55,723 bases of DNA, taken from contig JAFUGY010000075.1 of NCBI GenBank assembly GCA_017469115.1, positions 1-55,723 of the forward strand, read 5' to 3'. Position numbers and translations under genes: made by a program. Positions 36,080 to 44,932 of the stretch are shown piece after piece. Under the pieces are notes generated by a model. The model ran no database searches, was not told where the DNA came from, and saw only the letters and a list, made by a program, of their open reading frames with translations. The stretch comes from Oscillospiraceae bacterium (GTDB lineage: Bacteria > Bacillota > Clostridia > Oscillospirales > Oscillospiraceae). Each line of letters begins with the position of its first letter. Position 1 is the stretch's first letter.

Positions 36080-36133
36080 CACAAAATCTCGGTTTTACAA
36101 TTTTTTTACACTTTCTAATTTACTTTTTATTCA

Positions 36134-36161
36134 TTGATTCCTGATTTCTGGGTGCTATAAT
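36134..36161 (+). promoter_or_regulatory. Promoter of the SH3/CAP lipoprotein gene
   Basis: TTGATT (36134-36139), 16 bases ending TGC, TATAAT (36156-36161); extended -10. About 60 bases before the ATG. Confidence 0.8.
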
Positions 36162-36221
36162 AGAATGAAATGATTATCTGATAGATTTCTATCATCTGTT
36201 CTTGGTAAGGGTTGTGCTGAT

Positions 36222-37196
36222 ATGAAATTTCCTTTCAAGCTTCCGCTTCTTTTTTTGATCATCACTGCGCTTCTCCTCTCCGGTTGCGGCCGCCGTTCGA
36301 TCAATCCGGCTGCCAAAGCCTGGCTGTATGAAGACGTTCCGTCTGCTTCTTCCTCGCCTGCCGCCACGGATGTTCACGCCGGAGAAGCGGCAGCAACACC
36401 GTCACCCGTTGTGTGGACGCCTGCGCCGACTGCATCCCCTACCCCGGTTCCGACACCTGTCCCCACCCCTGATCCAACACCTGTCCCCACTGCATCTCCA
36501 ACGCCCACTCCCTTTGTGGCAGAAATTCTGACCACATCCAATCTTCCCGGCTGGGTAAACGGGAACGAAGTCAACTTCCGGGAACTCCCCGGCATGGGCG
36601 GAAAAATCATTACGTCGTACAACCGCGGGAAAGCACTCACCATTCTCGGCAGTGAGAACGGTTGGAGCAAAGTCCTCATCGATGGCGTGATCGGTTATAT
36701 CAAAACTGAATACGTGTCCGATGTTCCGGTTCAGGAAACATACGGAGAATTATCTGTTTTCACTGATACCACTTCCATTGCAGGCGCTGTCGGGGGCAAT
36801 AGCATCTCTTCCATTCAATCGATGATTATGCGCCTCACCAACGAGCAGCGAGCAGCTTACGGGCTCCCCGCCCTCTCTTATGATTACGGCTTACAGGCAA
36901 CAGCTGACACCCGTGCCTCAGAACAGACCATCAGTTTCTCTCACACTCGTCCGAACGGGACTGACTGGAGCACCGCTTATCCCGCCAATGCCTATTATTT
37001 TTCCGGTGAAAACCTCGCCTCTTGTGACGGCATCTTGACCGATGAGAGCTTTGCCTCCTCCTGTATCAAGTGGTGGATGGAATCGGAAGGTCACCGCGCC
37101 AACATTCTCAACCCCAATTATACTGTTATCGCAGTAGGCGTTGCTATTACGGCAAACGGCATGTATGCCGTGCAGGAATTCGCCACTCCCTATTGA
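36222..37196 (+). CDS. SH3-domain and CAP-domain lipoprotein
   Basis: A 324-residue exported protein. A lipoprotein signal (LLFLIITALLLSGCGRR) gives cysteine lipidation near residue 23. A Pro-Thr linker at about 65-100 (PVPTPVPTPDPTPVP) precedes an SH3b-like domain at about 110-175 (NGNEVNFRELPGMGGKIITS, GWSKVLIDG). The C-terminal CAP/SCP domain spans about 200-324 (LTNEQRAAYGLPALS, FSHTRPNG, GENLASC, SEGHRANILNPNY). Likely binds wall or a ligand outside the cell; CAP activity in bacteria is not defined. Confidence 0.88.
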   Translation: MKFPFKLPLLFLIITALLLSGCGRRSINPAAKAWLYEDVPSASSSPAATDVHAGEAAATPSPVVWTPAPTASPTPVPTPVPTPDPTPVPTASPTPTPFVAEILTTSNLPGWVNGNEVNFRELPGMGGKIITSYNRGKALTILGSENGWSKVLIDGVIGYIKTEYVSDVPVQETYGELSVFTDTTSIAGAVGGNSISSIQSMIMRLTNEQRAAYGLPALSYDYGLQATADTRASEQTISFSHTRPNGTDWSTAYPANAYYFSGENLASCDGILTDESFASSCIKWWMESEGHRANILNPNYTVIAVGVAITANGMYAVQEFATPY

Positions 37197-37249
37197 GGTT
37201 ACCGAATATAGAATAAAACAATCCTTGAATCCTTTGGAGGCATCCCAAC

Positions 37250-37756
37250 ATGAAAGAAAAGAAGAAAAAAACATTTCTCGAAGAACTGCCGGAGTACATT
37301 GTGATCATGGCTGTCACCGCGCTTGTTTGCACCTGTGTGATCTGCTTCAACAAGATCCCCAGTTCAAGCATGGAACCCACCTTGCATGTCGGAGCACTTA
37401 CGGTGAGCTGGCGTCTTCCGTTTCTGGTCGGGGATCCTACCCCGGAGCACGGCAATATTGTCATCTTCAAAAGCCCCGATGAAGACAACAAACTGCTGAT
37501 CAAGCGCGTGATCGGCCTCCCCGGGGATGAAATCCGCTTCCAGGACGGTGATGTCTATCGCAATGGGGAGAAGCTCGATGAACCGTACGCAAACGGCAAG
37601 AGCTATGCACCGCTGGAAAGCTACACTGTGCCCGACGGCTGTATGTTTGTGATGGGAGATAACCGCTCCAACTCCAAAGATTCCCGCTATATGACCACCA
37701 CTTTTATTCCCCTCGAGAATATCCAGTCAAGATTTCTTTTTGCCATTCAACGGTAA
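37250..37756 (+). CDS. lepB: Signal peptidase I
   Basis: Membrane serine protease that removes signal peptides, 168 residues, the short Gram-positive size. There is one N-terminal membrane helix (YIVIMAVTALVCTCVICF). The catalytic serine is in PSSSMEPTL near residue 41, the lysine in LIKRVIGLPGDE near 84, and the box E motif is MGDNRSNSKDSR. GGAGG precedes the ATG. It ends before a terminator. Confidence 0.94.
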   Translation: MKEKKKKTFLEELPEYIVIMAVTALVCTCVICFNKIPSSSMEPTLHVGALTVSWRLPFLVGDPTPEHGNIVIFKSPDEDNKLLIKRVIGLPGDEIRFQDGDVYRNGEKLDEPYANGKSYAPLESYTVPDGCMFVMGDNRSNSKDSRYMTTTFIPLENIQSRFLFAIQR

Positions 37757-37770
37757 CGATTCTGAAAATG

Positions 37771-37798
37771 ACGGTTCCCTCATCGGGGAACCGTTTTA
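37771..37798 (+). terminator. Terminator after lepB
   Basis: ACGGTTCCC (37771-37779) and GGGAACCGT (37786-37794) followed by TTTTACC. Confidence 0.8.
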
Positions 37799-37851
37799 CC
37801 TGTGAGTACGAACCGCTCATCCGTATTATTTTTCCCAAGGAGTCTCTTTTT

Positions 37852-39996
37852 ATGAACATCAATCTGCAAATCGCCGAAGAACTCAATCTCAACCCCACCT
37901 ATGTTGACAATGTCGTCCGCCTTATTGATGAAGGGAATACCATTCCCTTTATCGCGCGTTACCGCAAAGAACTGCACGGTGCCATGGATGACACCACACT
38001 CCGTTCCCTCAATGAACGGCTGGAGTACCTTCGTAATCTGGATGAACGTCGCCAGTCGATTCTCAATTCCATCACCGAACAGGGCAAGCTGACGGATGAA
38101 CTTGCTGCCGCGATTGACGAGGCGAAAACCCTTGCGGCATTGGAAGACCTTTATCGCCCTTACAAGCAGAAACGCCGTACCCGCGCTACCGTTGCAAAAG
38201 AAAAGGGGTTGGAACCCCTTGCCACGTTGTTGTTTGCCCAGAGCGCTGACTGCCCTGTTCCGGAGGATGCCGCTCAAGATTATGTAAACGAAGAGAAAGG
38301 TGTTGCTTCTGTGGAAGAGGCACTCCAGGGTGCTTCGGACATCATTGCCGAAATCATCTCTGATGACGCTGATATCCGTGCCTCTTTGCGTGATTTTATT
38401 ACTGCTTCTGCCTCTCTCCGTTCTCTTGCCGCTACGGAAGAAGATTCCGTATACAGTCAGTATTACGATTTTTCCGAGAAGGCAAACAAAATCCCCGGGC
38501 ATCGCGTGCTTGCAATCAACCGCGGCGAAAAAGAAGGTTTTTTGAAAGTTTCCGTAGAGCTCGACCGGGACGCCGCCCTTCAGCGTCTGCGCCGCAAAGT
38601 CATTCGCCCGGGCAGCCGCGCCATGCAGTTTGTCCGTGCCGCTGCTGATGATGCGTATGACCGGCTAATCTTCCCTTCGATGGAACGGGAATGCCGTTCT
38701 TCTCTCACGGCTATGGCCTGCGACGGTGCCATCAAAATGTTTGCCCAGAACCTGAAGCCGCTTCTTATGCAGCCGCCTGTCAAAGGCAAAGTCACCATGG
38801 GGCTGGATCCCGGTTACCGCAACGGCTGCAAAGTGGCCGTGATCGACGGCACTGGCAAAGTGTTGGATACCACTGTTGTTTATCCCACTTTCAGTGAAGC
38901 AAAAAAAGAAGAGGCCATCACCAAACTGACAGCCCTCATCCATAAACATCATGTCGCACATCTGGCAATCGGTAACGGCACAGCCTCCCGTGAAACAGAA
39001 CAGATGGCTGCCGAAATGCTCCGCCGTATTGGCGGAGGTCAGGCCTATGCGATTGTCAATGAGGCAGGCGCCTCCGTCTATTCCGCCTCTCCGCTTGCAG
39101 CAGAAGAATTCCCGGATTATGACGTAAATCTCCGCTCCGCTGTCTCTATTGCCAGACGCCTGCAGGATCCCCTGGCGGAACTCGTCAAAATCGAACCGAT
39201 GGCAATCGGCGTCGGCCAGTATCAGCATGACATGCCGGAAAAGCAGCTTGCCGAAACACTTGACGGAGTGGTGGAAGACTGCGTCAATGCCGTTGGAGTC
39301 GACATCAACACCGCCTCCATGAGCCTTTTGCAGAGGGTTTCCGGCCTCACCAAAACAACTGCATCCAATATTGTGAAATATCGTGAGGAAAACGGTGCCT
39401 TTACCGACCGTACCCAGATCAAAAAAGTGCCGAAGCTTGGCCCGAAAGCCTTTGAGCAATGTGCGGGCTTTCTGCGTGTGCCGGAATCCAATCAGATTCT
39501 CGACAACACCGCCGTCCATCCGGAGAGCTATAAAGCCGCCAAACAGATGCTTGAACTCTGCGGCTATACCCTCTCGGATGTGAAAAAAGGCGGTCTCAAA
39601 GACCTGAGGGCAAAGTTTGAAGCCGCAGGTCCTCAGGTTATCGCCGATCAGTGCGGGACGGGCGTTCCAACCCTTACCGATATCATCTCAGAGCTTCTCA
39701 AACCCGGCCGGGATCCTCGCGAAGACCTTCCTCCCGTTGTCTTTCGGCAGGACGTTCTCGACATCAAGGATCTCCGGGAGGGCATGGAGCTCACCGGTAC
39801 GGTTCGCAATGTGATTGACTTCGGCGCATTCGTCGACATCGGCGTCCACCAGGATGGGCTGGTGCATATTTCCCAGATCAGCAACAATTACATCCGTCAC
39901 CCGAGTGAAGTTCTCAGTGTCGGCGATATCGTCAAGGTGAAAGTCCTCGGCGTCGATGAAAAGAAAGGCCGCATCAGCCTCACCATGAAGCTGTGA
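37852..39996 (+). CDS. tex: Transcription accessory/RNA-binding protein Tex
   Basis: A 714-residue nucleic-acid-binding protein of the Tex family. It has the N-terminal helical domain, a YqgF/RNase H-like domain near 320-450 (VTMGLDPGYRNGCKVAVIDG), helix-hairpin-helix repeats near 490-560, and an S1 domain at 640-714 (GTVRNVIDFGAFVDIGVHQDG). The start at 37852 follows AAGGAG; the longer ORF begins inside the lepB terminator and is rejected. The last 17 bases overlap the convergent GH13 gene. Confidence 0.95.
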   Translation: MNINLQIAEELNLNPTYVDNVVRLIDEGNTIPFIARYRKELHGAMDDTTLRSLNERLEYLRNLDERRQSILNSITEQGKLTDELAAAIDEAKTLAALEDLYRPYKQKRRTRATVAKEKGLEPLATLLFAQSADCPVPEDAAQDYVNEEKGVASVEEALQGASDIIAEIISDDADIRASLRDFITASASLRSLAATEEDSVYSQYYDFSEKANKIPGHRVLAINRGEKEGFLKVSVELDRDAALQRLRRKVIRPGSRAMQFVRAAADDAYDRLIFPSMERECRSSLTAMACDGAIKMFAQNLKPLLMQPPVKGKVTMGLDPGYRNGCKVAVIDGTGKVLDTTVVYPTFSEAKKEEAITKLTALIHKHHVAHLAIGNGTASRETEQMAAEMLRRIGGGQAYAIVNEAGASVYSASPLAAEEFPDYDVNLRSAVSIARRLQDPLAELVKIEPMAIGVGQYQHDMPEKQLAETLDGVVEDCVNAVGVDINTASMSLLQRVSGLTKTTASNIVKYREENGAFTDRTQIKKVPKLGPKAFEQCAGFLRVPESNQILDNTAVHPESYKAAKQMLELCGYTLSDVKKGGLKDLRAKFEAAGPQVIADQCGTGVPTLTDIISELLKPGRDPREDLPPVVFRQDVLDIKDLREGMELTGTVRNVIDFGAFVDIGVHQDGLVHISQISNNYIRHPSEVLSVGDIVKVKVLGVDEKKGRISLTMKL

Positions 39997-41269
39997 TGAT
40001 AATCGGCTCTCCGGCCGTAAGGAGTTTCCCGTCCCGAATGGTGATGGTTTCTCCGTCAATCAGATTATCATAATTTCCGTTTTTGATTTTTATGTTTACT
40101 GTATTACGTTTACCATTCAAGCTGAATACTCCGAGTTTCTTTACTTTACCGTCATCCCGATAGAGGATGGCGGTATTGTTTTGGTCATCTGCTTCTGCCG
40201 TAAAATAATCCCGGCAGGAAAGATGCTCCTTTTTGATTTCGGCAAGTTTGGAGAGAAATGCACTTTGATCGTGCGCCTCGTCACGCAGAAAAACATCCTT
40301 TTCAAACAGGCTCGGGAGATGGCTGTTCTGAAATTCCTGCCCGGCATAGAGAAGCGTAGAGCCTTTGAGGAAGTAGAGCATAGCCGTGAAGTTCCGCAGG
40401 ACTTTCTCATCCTTTATGAACGAGGCGATTCTCGGCTGGTCATGATTTTCAAGGCAGCGCATTTTAATATAATTATCGGGATAAGCGGCTTCCTGCAGAT
40501 TCATGCCCTCAAGCCACAGAGAAAGCGGCGCCTCGCCTTTCAGATAGCGATCGAACACATCACGAATGTCATAGTCATATTCCATGTCGAAAGCCTGAAA
40601 CATTTCGCTGTCAGTGCCGGCATATTGTCCCAAAATGCGGTTATAGAGATTGAAGCTGCCGTGCACGGTTTCCGCCAGCCAGATGCAGTCGGGGTTCACC
40701 TCAGCAACAGATTCCCGTGCCCGCTTCCAGAATTCCACCGGGACGAGGGATGCCACATCGCAGCGAAAGCCGTCAACAATGCCTGCCCACATTCTGAGAG
40801 ATTTGATCTGATAGTCCCAGAGATCAGGATTGCGATAGTCAAGATCAATCACATCCGTCCAGTCGGCAGTCTTGTTCCCGAAACTTCCGTCAGGCTTCCG
40901 GTAATAGAACTCGGGATGTTCAGTAACCAGAATTGCGTCCGGTGAGGTGTGGTTGTAGACCACATCGATCATGCATTTCATCCCCTTTTCGTGGATGGCC
41001 TGCACCAGAGTCTTGAAGTCTTCCATCGTGCCGTAGCATGGGTTGACGGAGCGATAATCACGGTTGGCATAGGGGCAGCCAAGGCTGCCTTTCTTGTTTT
41101 TTTCTCCAATCGGATGAATCGGCATAAACCAGATGATATCGGTTCCGAGCGCTTTTATTCTGTCCAGATCCGGGAGGATGGATTGAAAAGTCCCTTCTTC
41201 TGTATGATTGCGGATATAAATGCTGTAAATCACTACATTGCGGAGTGAAAGATCGGTATTGGCTGCCAT
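39980..41269 (-). CDS. Glycoside hydrolase family 13 (alpha-amylase-like), cytoplasmic
   Basis: A 429-residue GH13 enzyme without signal peptide. The conserved regions are IDVVYNHTS (region I), GFRCDVASLVP (nucleophile D), WLAETVH (acid/base E) and CLENHDQPR (third D). A short C-terminal beta domain follows. AAGGAGAATGTTTATG favours the second ATG at 41269 over 41275. The substrate, probably a maltodextrin or other alpha-glucoside, is not determinable. The gene ends in a 17-base overlap with tex on the opposite strand. Confidence 0.9.
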   Translation of the reverse strand: MAANTDLSLRNVVIYSIYIRNHTEEGTFQSILPDLDRIKALGTDIIWFMPIHPIGEKNKKGSLGCPYANRDYRSVNPCYGTMEDFKTLVQAIHEKGMKCMIDVVYNHTSPDAILVTEHPEFYYRKPDGSFGNKTADWTDVIDLDYRNPDLWDYQIKSLRMWAGIVDGFRCDVASLVPVEFWKRARESVAEVNPDCIWLAETVHGSFNLYNRILGQYAGTDSEMFQAFDMEYDYDIRDVFDRYLKGEAPLSLWLEGMNLQEAAYPDNYIKMRCLENHDQPRIASFIKDEKVLRNFTAMLYFLKGSTLLYAGQEFQNSHLPSLFEKDVFLRDEAHDQSAFLSKLAEIKKEHLSCRDYFTAEADDQNNTAILYRDDGKVKKLGVFSLNGKRNTVNIKIKNGNYDNLIDGETITIRDGKLLTAGEPIIITASW

Positions 41270-41292
41270 AAACATTCTCCTTATTTTGTTTT

Positions 41293-41320
41293 AAAAGCTC
41301 CTGCCTATTTGGCAGGAGCT
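41293..41320 (-). terminator. Terminator after the dehydratase cassette
   Basis: AGCTCCTGCC (41296-41305) and GGCAGGAGCT (41311-41320); on the minus strand it is followed by TTTTAAAAC. It nearly repeats the hairpin at 44552-44583 (22 of 24 bases). Confidence 0.85.
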
Positions 41321-41325
41321 GAGGA

Positions 41326-41505
41326 TCACAGATGTTGGTCTCTCTTAACTTTGTCGTAGAAATGGAACAGGATGGGCTCCATTTTGGCGGTAAGCTTCAT
41401 ATCCAGATTGAAGAAATATGCTGCAAAGGTCACCACGAAGAGACAACAAACAGTAGCAATCAGCTTCAGGAACACAATGCAAAGGGTTTTTCCAACAGAT
41501 TTCAT
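41326..41505 (-). CDS. Small single-helix membrane protein, last gene of the dehydratase cassette
   Basis: A 59-residue protein not in longer ORF lists. It starts MKSVGKTLCIVF, has one long hydrophobic helix (LIATVCCLFVVTFAAYFF, residues about 15-32) and a short charged C-terminus (ILFHFYDKVKRDQHL). GAGGAG lies seven bases before the ATG, which begins 12 bases after the previous stop; the terminator follows six bases after the TGA. Placement strongly suggests translation in the cassette. Two adjacent cysteines lie in the helix. I recognise no family; membrane tethering of the dehydratase-like complex is a guess. Confidence 0.75.
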   Translation of the reverse strand: MKSVGKTLCIVFLKLIATVCCLFVVTFAAYFFNLDMKLTAKMEPILFHFYDKVKRDQHL

Positions 41506-41517
41506 GTTTTTCTCCTC

Positions 41518-43092
41518 TCACCACGACTCGGCATCATTCAGCTCTTCAAGAGACGGATCGACAGGTTCTTCCTGCATGACAGTGCGCATATAGCTGTTGA
41601 TCTGATCACGAACACCCTGCCGGGAAATGACACGTGGGTCAAACAGATCGTGACTGACCCATACCAAATGGATCCCCTTTTCTCTCGCACGCTCTTCAAA
41701 GAGGCCGTGCATGCCATCCAGCGCCTTGCAGCTCATATGCTCCCAGAGAATAACCATGTCAGCATTGAATTCCTCCACGATTTCCCAGAGCTCGTCCAAA
41801 AGGACTTTATAGCCGCCGTGAGTGCGGTTGCGCATAATCATGTTCTCAGTGAGCCAAGCTATGTCGTAAATGGCCTGCTCGCGGTTTTCCGGTGTGTCTG
41901 TATCGGCAATCATTTTGGTGGATACCATGGAGAGCATATCCGTCAGTGGGACAATACCCCAGCAGTTAAGCAGCCAGACCAGAAAATCCATATAATAATG
42001 GGACTGTACCCCCCAGACAATTGCCCGGTGGCGATACTCATTGGAGGCCATTTTCTTTTTCTGATAAGCTCTCTCCGCGAGAGCAGTAATCTTCCGATCG
42101 GCATCCTGAAAGGCGGCTACTCTGCCACTGATGGCCATATAGTTTGTCTCGGTATAGAGAGCAAGGTTGGACCCAAAGACTTGAGGATACTGGGTTTTGT
42201 TCATATCCAACCATTCCATCCGGCATTTGGTGGCATAGTTAACGCGTTTGGCACATTCAAAATAATGAGTCCAATCCCACTTTTCACCGGTATGTTCCTC
42301 GATGAAGGCAATGGCATTGCGGATTTCCTGTGCAGCATATTCCTGTACGTCAGGCTCCTGATGGCGCAAAGGCGTGGCAAGCTGGAAAATAGGGATCCCA
42401 TCTTCCAATTCCAGACGCTTGAAAATAACGCTGTTGCCCATGAGGGAACCATCACACGTAGTGTTGCACTGGACGGCGCATTTGCCGAGGACGGGCGCAT
42501 CGTCATCGATGGAGACACCGGCCTCAGCTTCCGGCATGGGACAGACATCGCCAGCCAGGCCGTATTCCTGGGCAATATCGATGTAGTGAAGAGCGGCACG
42601 CTGATTCAGCAAAACCGGAATATAAGTGGAAGCAATTTCTCGGCTGAGGGGAACAAGGGTTGGAAAGCCCATCATGAGAGACTGCATCTCATTTTCATCG
42701 ACAAGAACCACTTTATCGGAAAAATCCTTGTCGTTGTCGATGCGCCTGTCACCTCGGAAAAGTTTATCCAACAGCTTGGCAACATCTTCGATAATGAGAT
42801 CCTGCTCGACATGGCAGATCCGCAGATGCTCGCCTCGAAGCCCTTGCGTATGTCGGTCAACCATCATGGGGACAGCCAAATAGTTCGCCATCCAGCGATA
42901 GCGGAACAAGGCTTTGATATTACGTGGTTTGGAAAGCACCACGCGAAAAATGGTCACCCAGTTGTGCAGCCAACGGGAATAGTCATAAAGAGTGTCGGGC
43001 ACACCGCGCCATTCACGACGTCTTCTGACACGCCCATCGGTATATAAACTGCCGAGATGATCGGCTCCGATACGTTTCTCCGGATTTTTCAT
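41518..43092 (-). CDS. 2-hydroxyacyl-CoA dehydratase-family protein, large subunit
   Basis: A 524-residue member of the HgdA/HgdB/BcrB-BcrC superfamily that binds a [4Fe-4S] cluster. Candidate cluster cysteines occur in GDVCPMPEAEAG (about 183), LGKCAVQCNTTCDG (about 204-214) and WEHMSCKALDG (about 463). The ATG overlaps the stop of the partner subunit (ATGA). Known members dehydrate 2-hydroxyacyl-CoA or reduce benzoyl-CoA after activation by an ATP-driven HgdC-type protein, which is not in this window. It is longer than most family members and its substrate is unknown. Closest neighbours are fatty-acid genes. Confidence 0.82.
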   Translation of the reverse strand: MKNPEKRIGADHLGSLYTDGRVRRRREWRGVPDTLYDYSRWLHNWVTIFRVVLSKPRNIKALFRYRWMANYLAVPMMVDRHTQGLRGEHLRICHVEQDLIIEDVAKLLDKLFRGDRRIDNDKDFSDKVVLVDENEMQSLMMGFPTLVPLSREIASTYIPVLLNQRAALHYIDIAQEYGLAGDVCPMPEAEAGVSIDDDAPVLGKCAVQCNTTCDGSLMGNSVIFKRLELEDGIPIFQLATPLRHQEPDVQEYAAQEIRNAIAFIEEHTGEKWDWTHYFECAKRVNYATKCRMEWLDMNKTQYPQVFGSNLALYTETNYMAISGRVAAFQDADRKITALAERAYQKKKMASNEYRHRAIVWGVQSHYYMDFLVWLLNCWGIVPLTDMLSMVSTKMIADTDTPENREQAIYDIAWLTENMIMRNRTHGGYKVLLDELWEIVEEFNADMVILWEHMSCKALDGMHGLFEERAREKGIHLVWVSHDLFDPRVISRQGVRDQINSYMRTVMQEEPVDPSLEELNDAESW

Positions 43093-44285
43093 TTGTCCCC
43101 TCCGTGAATCTTTTTAATTTCGATGCTTTCAATAAAGGCCTGAATGCGTGTGCGCAGCTGTCCGGTTCCGGACGTGCTGTAAGGCCTGTCGATCGAGAGG
43201 ACAGGATATCCATACTCATCATGCATGACATGGGAGCCCACCATGCGTTCGTAAGCCCAGGGATCGCAGAATTTGATCTGCTCATAGATTATCCCGTCAG
43301 CCCCGTATTCCTTGGCAAGCTGATCGACATAAGAACGCCGGCCAAGAATCTTCTGTTGATTCATATAACGAGGGCATTGCCCACGCATCATATACTGGCG
43401 GCAAATCTGAATAAGAGCATCTTCGTCCTCAGTAAGAACAATCTCATCCCGACCGGGGAAGGAACCGTAGCAATAACGGTCGGCACAGACGAAAGCGCCG
43501 GTGCTTTCCACCAGTTTTACAAAGTCGGGGTCATCAATTTCGGATCCGACCAGGAGTACACGGGCACGGAAATTGTTGATGGGGTCGGGCTGGCGGGTTT
43601 TTAGCTCTTCCAGCGTCTCCTCGAGCTTATCCACAAGGAGATACTTGGGAGCGGCATAGGTTGCAAGCGTAATGACAGAATACTCATAGCCGGTCAGCGT
43701 TGGCTTTTCCCCTTTACGGAAGTCTCCAATCGCCCTGACGAGACGGCAGATACGGTTGTGCTCCTGGACAGCGCGGCGTATGGAGGCATCAGACACATCG
43801 ATACCGAATTTATCCTGCAGAGGCTTAAGAATATGATTTTTGCACTGGAGAACATAAAGATTCAAGCCGTTATCGTCAGCCTTCATGGGGATTTCCATAT
43901 GCTCATAGAAGAAATTTGGTTTGCCTTCATCCATGGTGTGCAGAAGCTCCATATTCTCAGCTACGCGATTGATCATACTGCATCCATCTGGTGTGATGAG
44001 ACAGTCCGCAAAATTATATCCGCCCTCAATGGCTCTTTCAAGGAGAGCTCGACTATATTCGCAGAGGAAACTGGTAAGGTAGTAGGTTGCCATTTCCATA
44101 GAGCTTGTACGAGGTGCACGAAGACGGGAGGAGAACAGTCCTTCGAGATTCAAAAGCGGCTCAGGAGTATTCTCACAAATATAGGCAACACATTTTTTCC
44201 CGTCATTTCTCGCCTGCTGGACCAAGTCATTATTGGCATCCTGCAGGAGGTCTTCAAAATATTGTAAATACTTCAGATCTTTCAT
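43089..44285 (-). CDS. 2-hydroxyacyl-CoA dehydratase-family protein, small subunit
   Basis: A 398-residue homologue of HgdB/BcrC-type subunits. Conserved features are LITPDGCSMINR (about 97-108), GQCPRYMNQQKILGR near 307 and YEQIKFCDPWAYERM near 335, whose cysteines could bind a [4Fe-4S] cluster. A C-terminal LSIDRPYSTSGTGQLRTRIQAFIE resembles the family's closing helix. It is first in the cassette with the larger subunit (ATGA overlap) and a small membrane protein. No promoter box is clear in the 305-base gap ahead. Function is family-level only. Confidence 0.82.
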   Translation of the reverse strand: MKDLKYLQYFEDLLQDANNDLVQQARNDGKKCVAYICENTPEPLLNLEGLFSSRLRAPRTSSMEMATYYLTSFLCEYSRALLERAIEGGYNFADCLITPDGCSMINRVAENMELLHTMDEGKPNFFYEHMEIPMKADDNGLNLYVLQCKNHILKPLQDKFGIDVSDASIRRAVQEHNRICRLVRAIGDFRKGEKPTLTGYEYSVITLATYAAPKYLLVDKLEETLEELKTRQPDPINNFRARVLLVGSEIDDPDFVKLVESTGAFVCADRYCYGSFPGRDEIVLTEDEDALIQICRQYMMRGQCPRYMNQQKILGRRSYVDQLAKEYGADGIIYEQIKFCDPWAYERMVGSHVMHDEYGYPVLSIDRPYSTSGTGQLRTRIQAFIESIEIKKIHGGDK

Positions 44286-44590
44286 GTGTTTCAGGTCATC
44301 CTTCTGTTTTCAAAACGGTTCAACATGCTACAATTTGCTTAATATTCATCTCATTCCCTTACTACAGCCAGGTTTCAGGTCTGCAACAGTAGGGGCATAT
44401 TTTTCCATACTGGATAGTGGGATAAGCACCTCTCTAAGTATTTGTCGCCTCCTTTACGATTTTCTTTTTTCAATTCTGGCATGAAACTGACGTCTAAAAT
44501 GACCAGATTCTCTTGAATCACTATGACAAAATCAAAGAGACTTTTATATTTAAAAGCTCAGCTCCCGCCTTTTTGGCAGGAGCTCAGCCA
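44286..44590. other. Gap between hypA and the dehydratase cassette
   Basis: Contains the hypA terminator at its right end (44552-44583). Elsewhere on the minus strand is a strong AAAGGAGG ribosome-like site (near 44448) with no good start codon behind it, and a weak 20-codon frame starting MEKYAPTV at 44408. No convincing promoter boxes and no RNA gene were found. The dehydratase genes must be read from a promoter here or by read-through. Confidence 0.6.
44552..44583 (-). terminator. Terminator after hypA
   Basis: GCTCCCGCC (44561-44569) and GGCAGGAGC (44575-44583), one wobble, followed on the minus strand by a T-run (44552-44555). Nearly the same hairpin sits after the dehydratase cassette. 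Confidence 0.85.
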
Positions 44591-44932
44591 TTAATATCCC
44601 TCGATTTCAGTAATCGTCATGTCCCGGCCGGAAACCGGGTTGAGCTTCAGGCTGTTGCAGACAGGACATACCAGTTTTTCAAGATCTGCCTCGAAGGATG
44701 CCCCGCAATCCAGACACTGAGCGACTCCCGGTACGGAACGGATCAGCAGTTTTGTTTCGGCAAAGGGCGTGCCGTCAATCACAGCTTCCCAGCAATCTGC
44801 CATAAAATTGGGCATCACACCGCTCAGCATTCCGATATCCAACGAAACGGAATTCACACCCTCCAACTCATTGTCTTCGGCAATCTGCTTCACCTTTTTC
44901 AGCAGAGCATCACACAATCCAAGCTCATGCAT
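44591..44932 (-). CDS. hypA: HypA nickel metallochaperone-like protein
   Basis: A 113-residue protein with the nickel-binding N-terminus MHELGLCDALL and a zinc domain with CLDCG and CPVC (about 74-95), the full HypA pattern. HypA inserts nickel into [NiFe]-hydrogenase and sometimes urease, working with HypB. No hydrogenase or other hyp gene lies here. Its start overlaps the stop of the 893-residue flavoprotein gene (TAATG), so it is the last gene of the PAI operon; why that operon needs it is unexplained. Confidence 0.85.
   Translation of the reverse strand: MHELGLCDALLKKVKQIAEDNELEGVNSVSLDIGMLSGVMPNFMADCWEAVIDGTPFAETKLLIRSVPGVAQCLDCGASFEADLEKLVCPVCNSLKLNPVSGRDMTITEIEGY

Noticed and set aside
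41332-43047. 571-codon frame antisense to the large dehydratase subunit
   Set aside because: No motif or ribosome site; the opposite strand matches a known family.
44341-44470. Small zinc-ribbon gene (CPYC motif) in the gap before the dehydratase cassette
   Set aside because: The CPYCC frame has a TAG upstream, no start codon after the ribosome-like site and ends within 15 codons.
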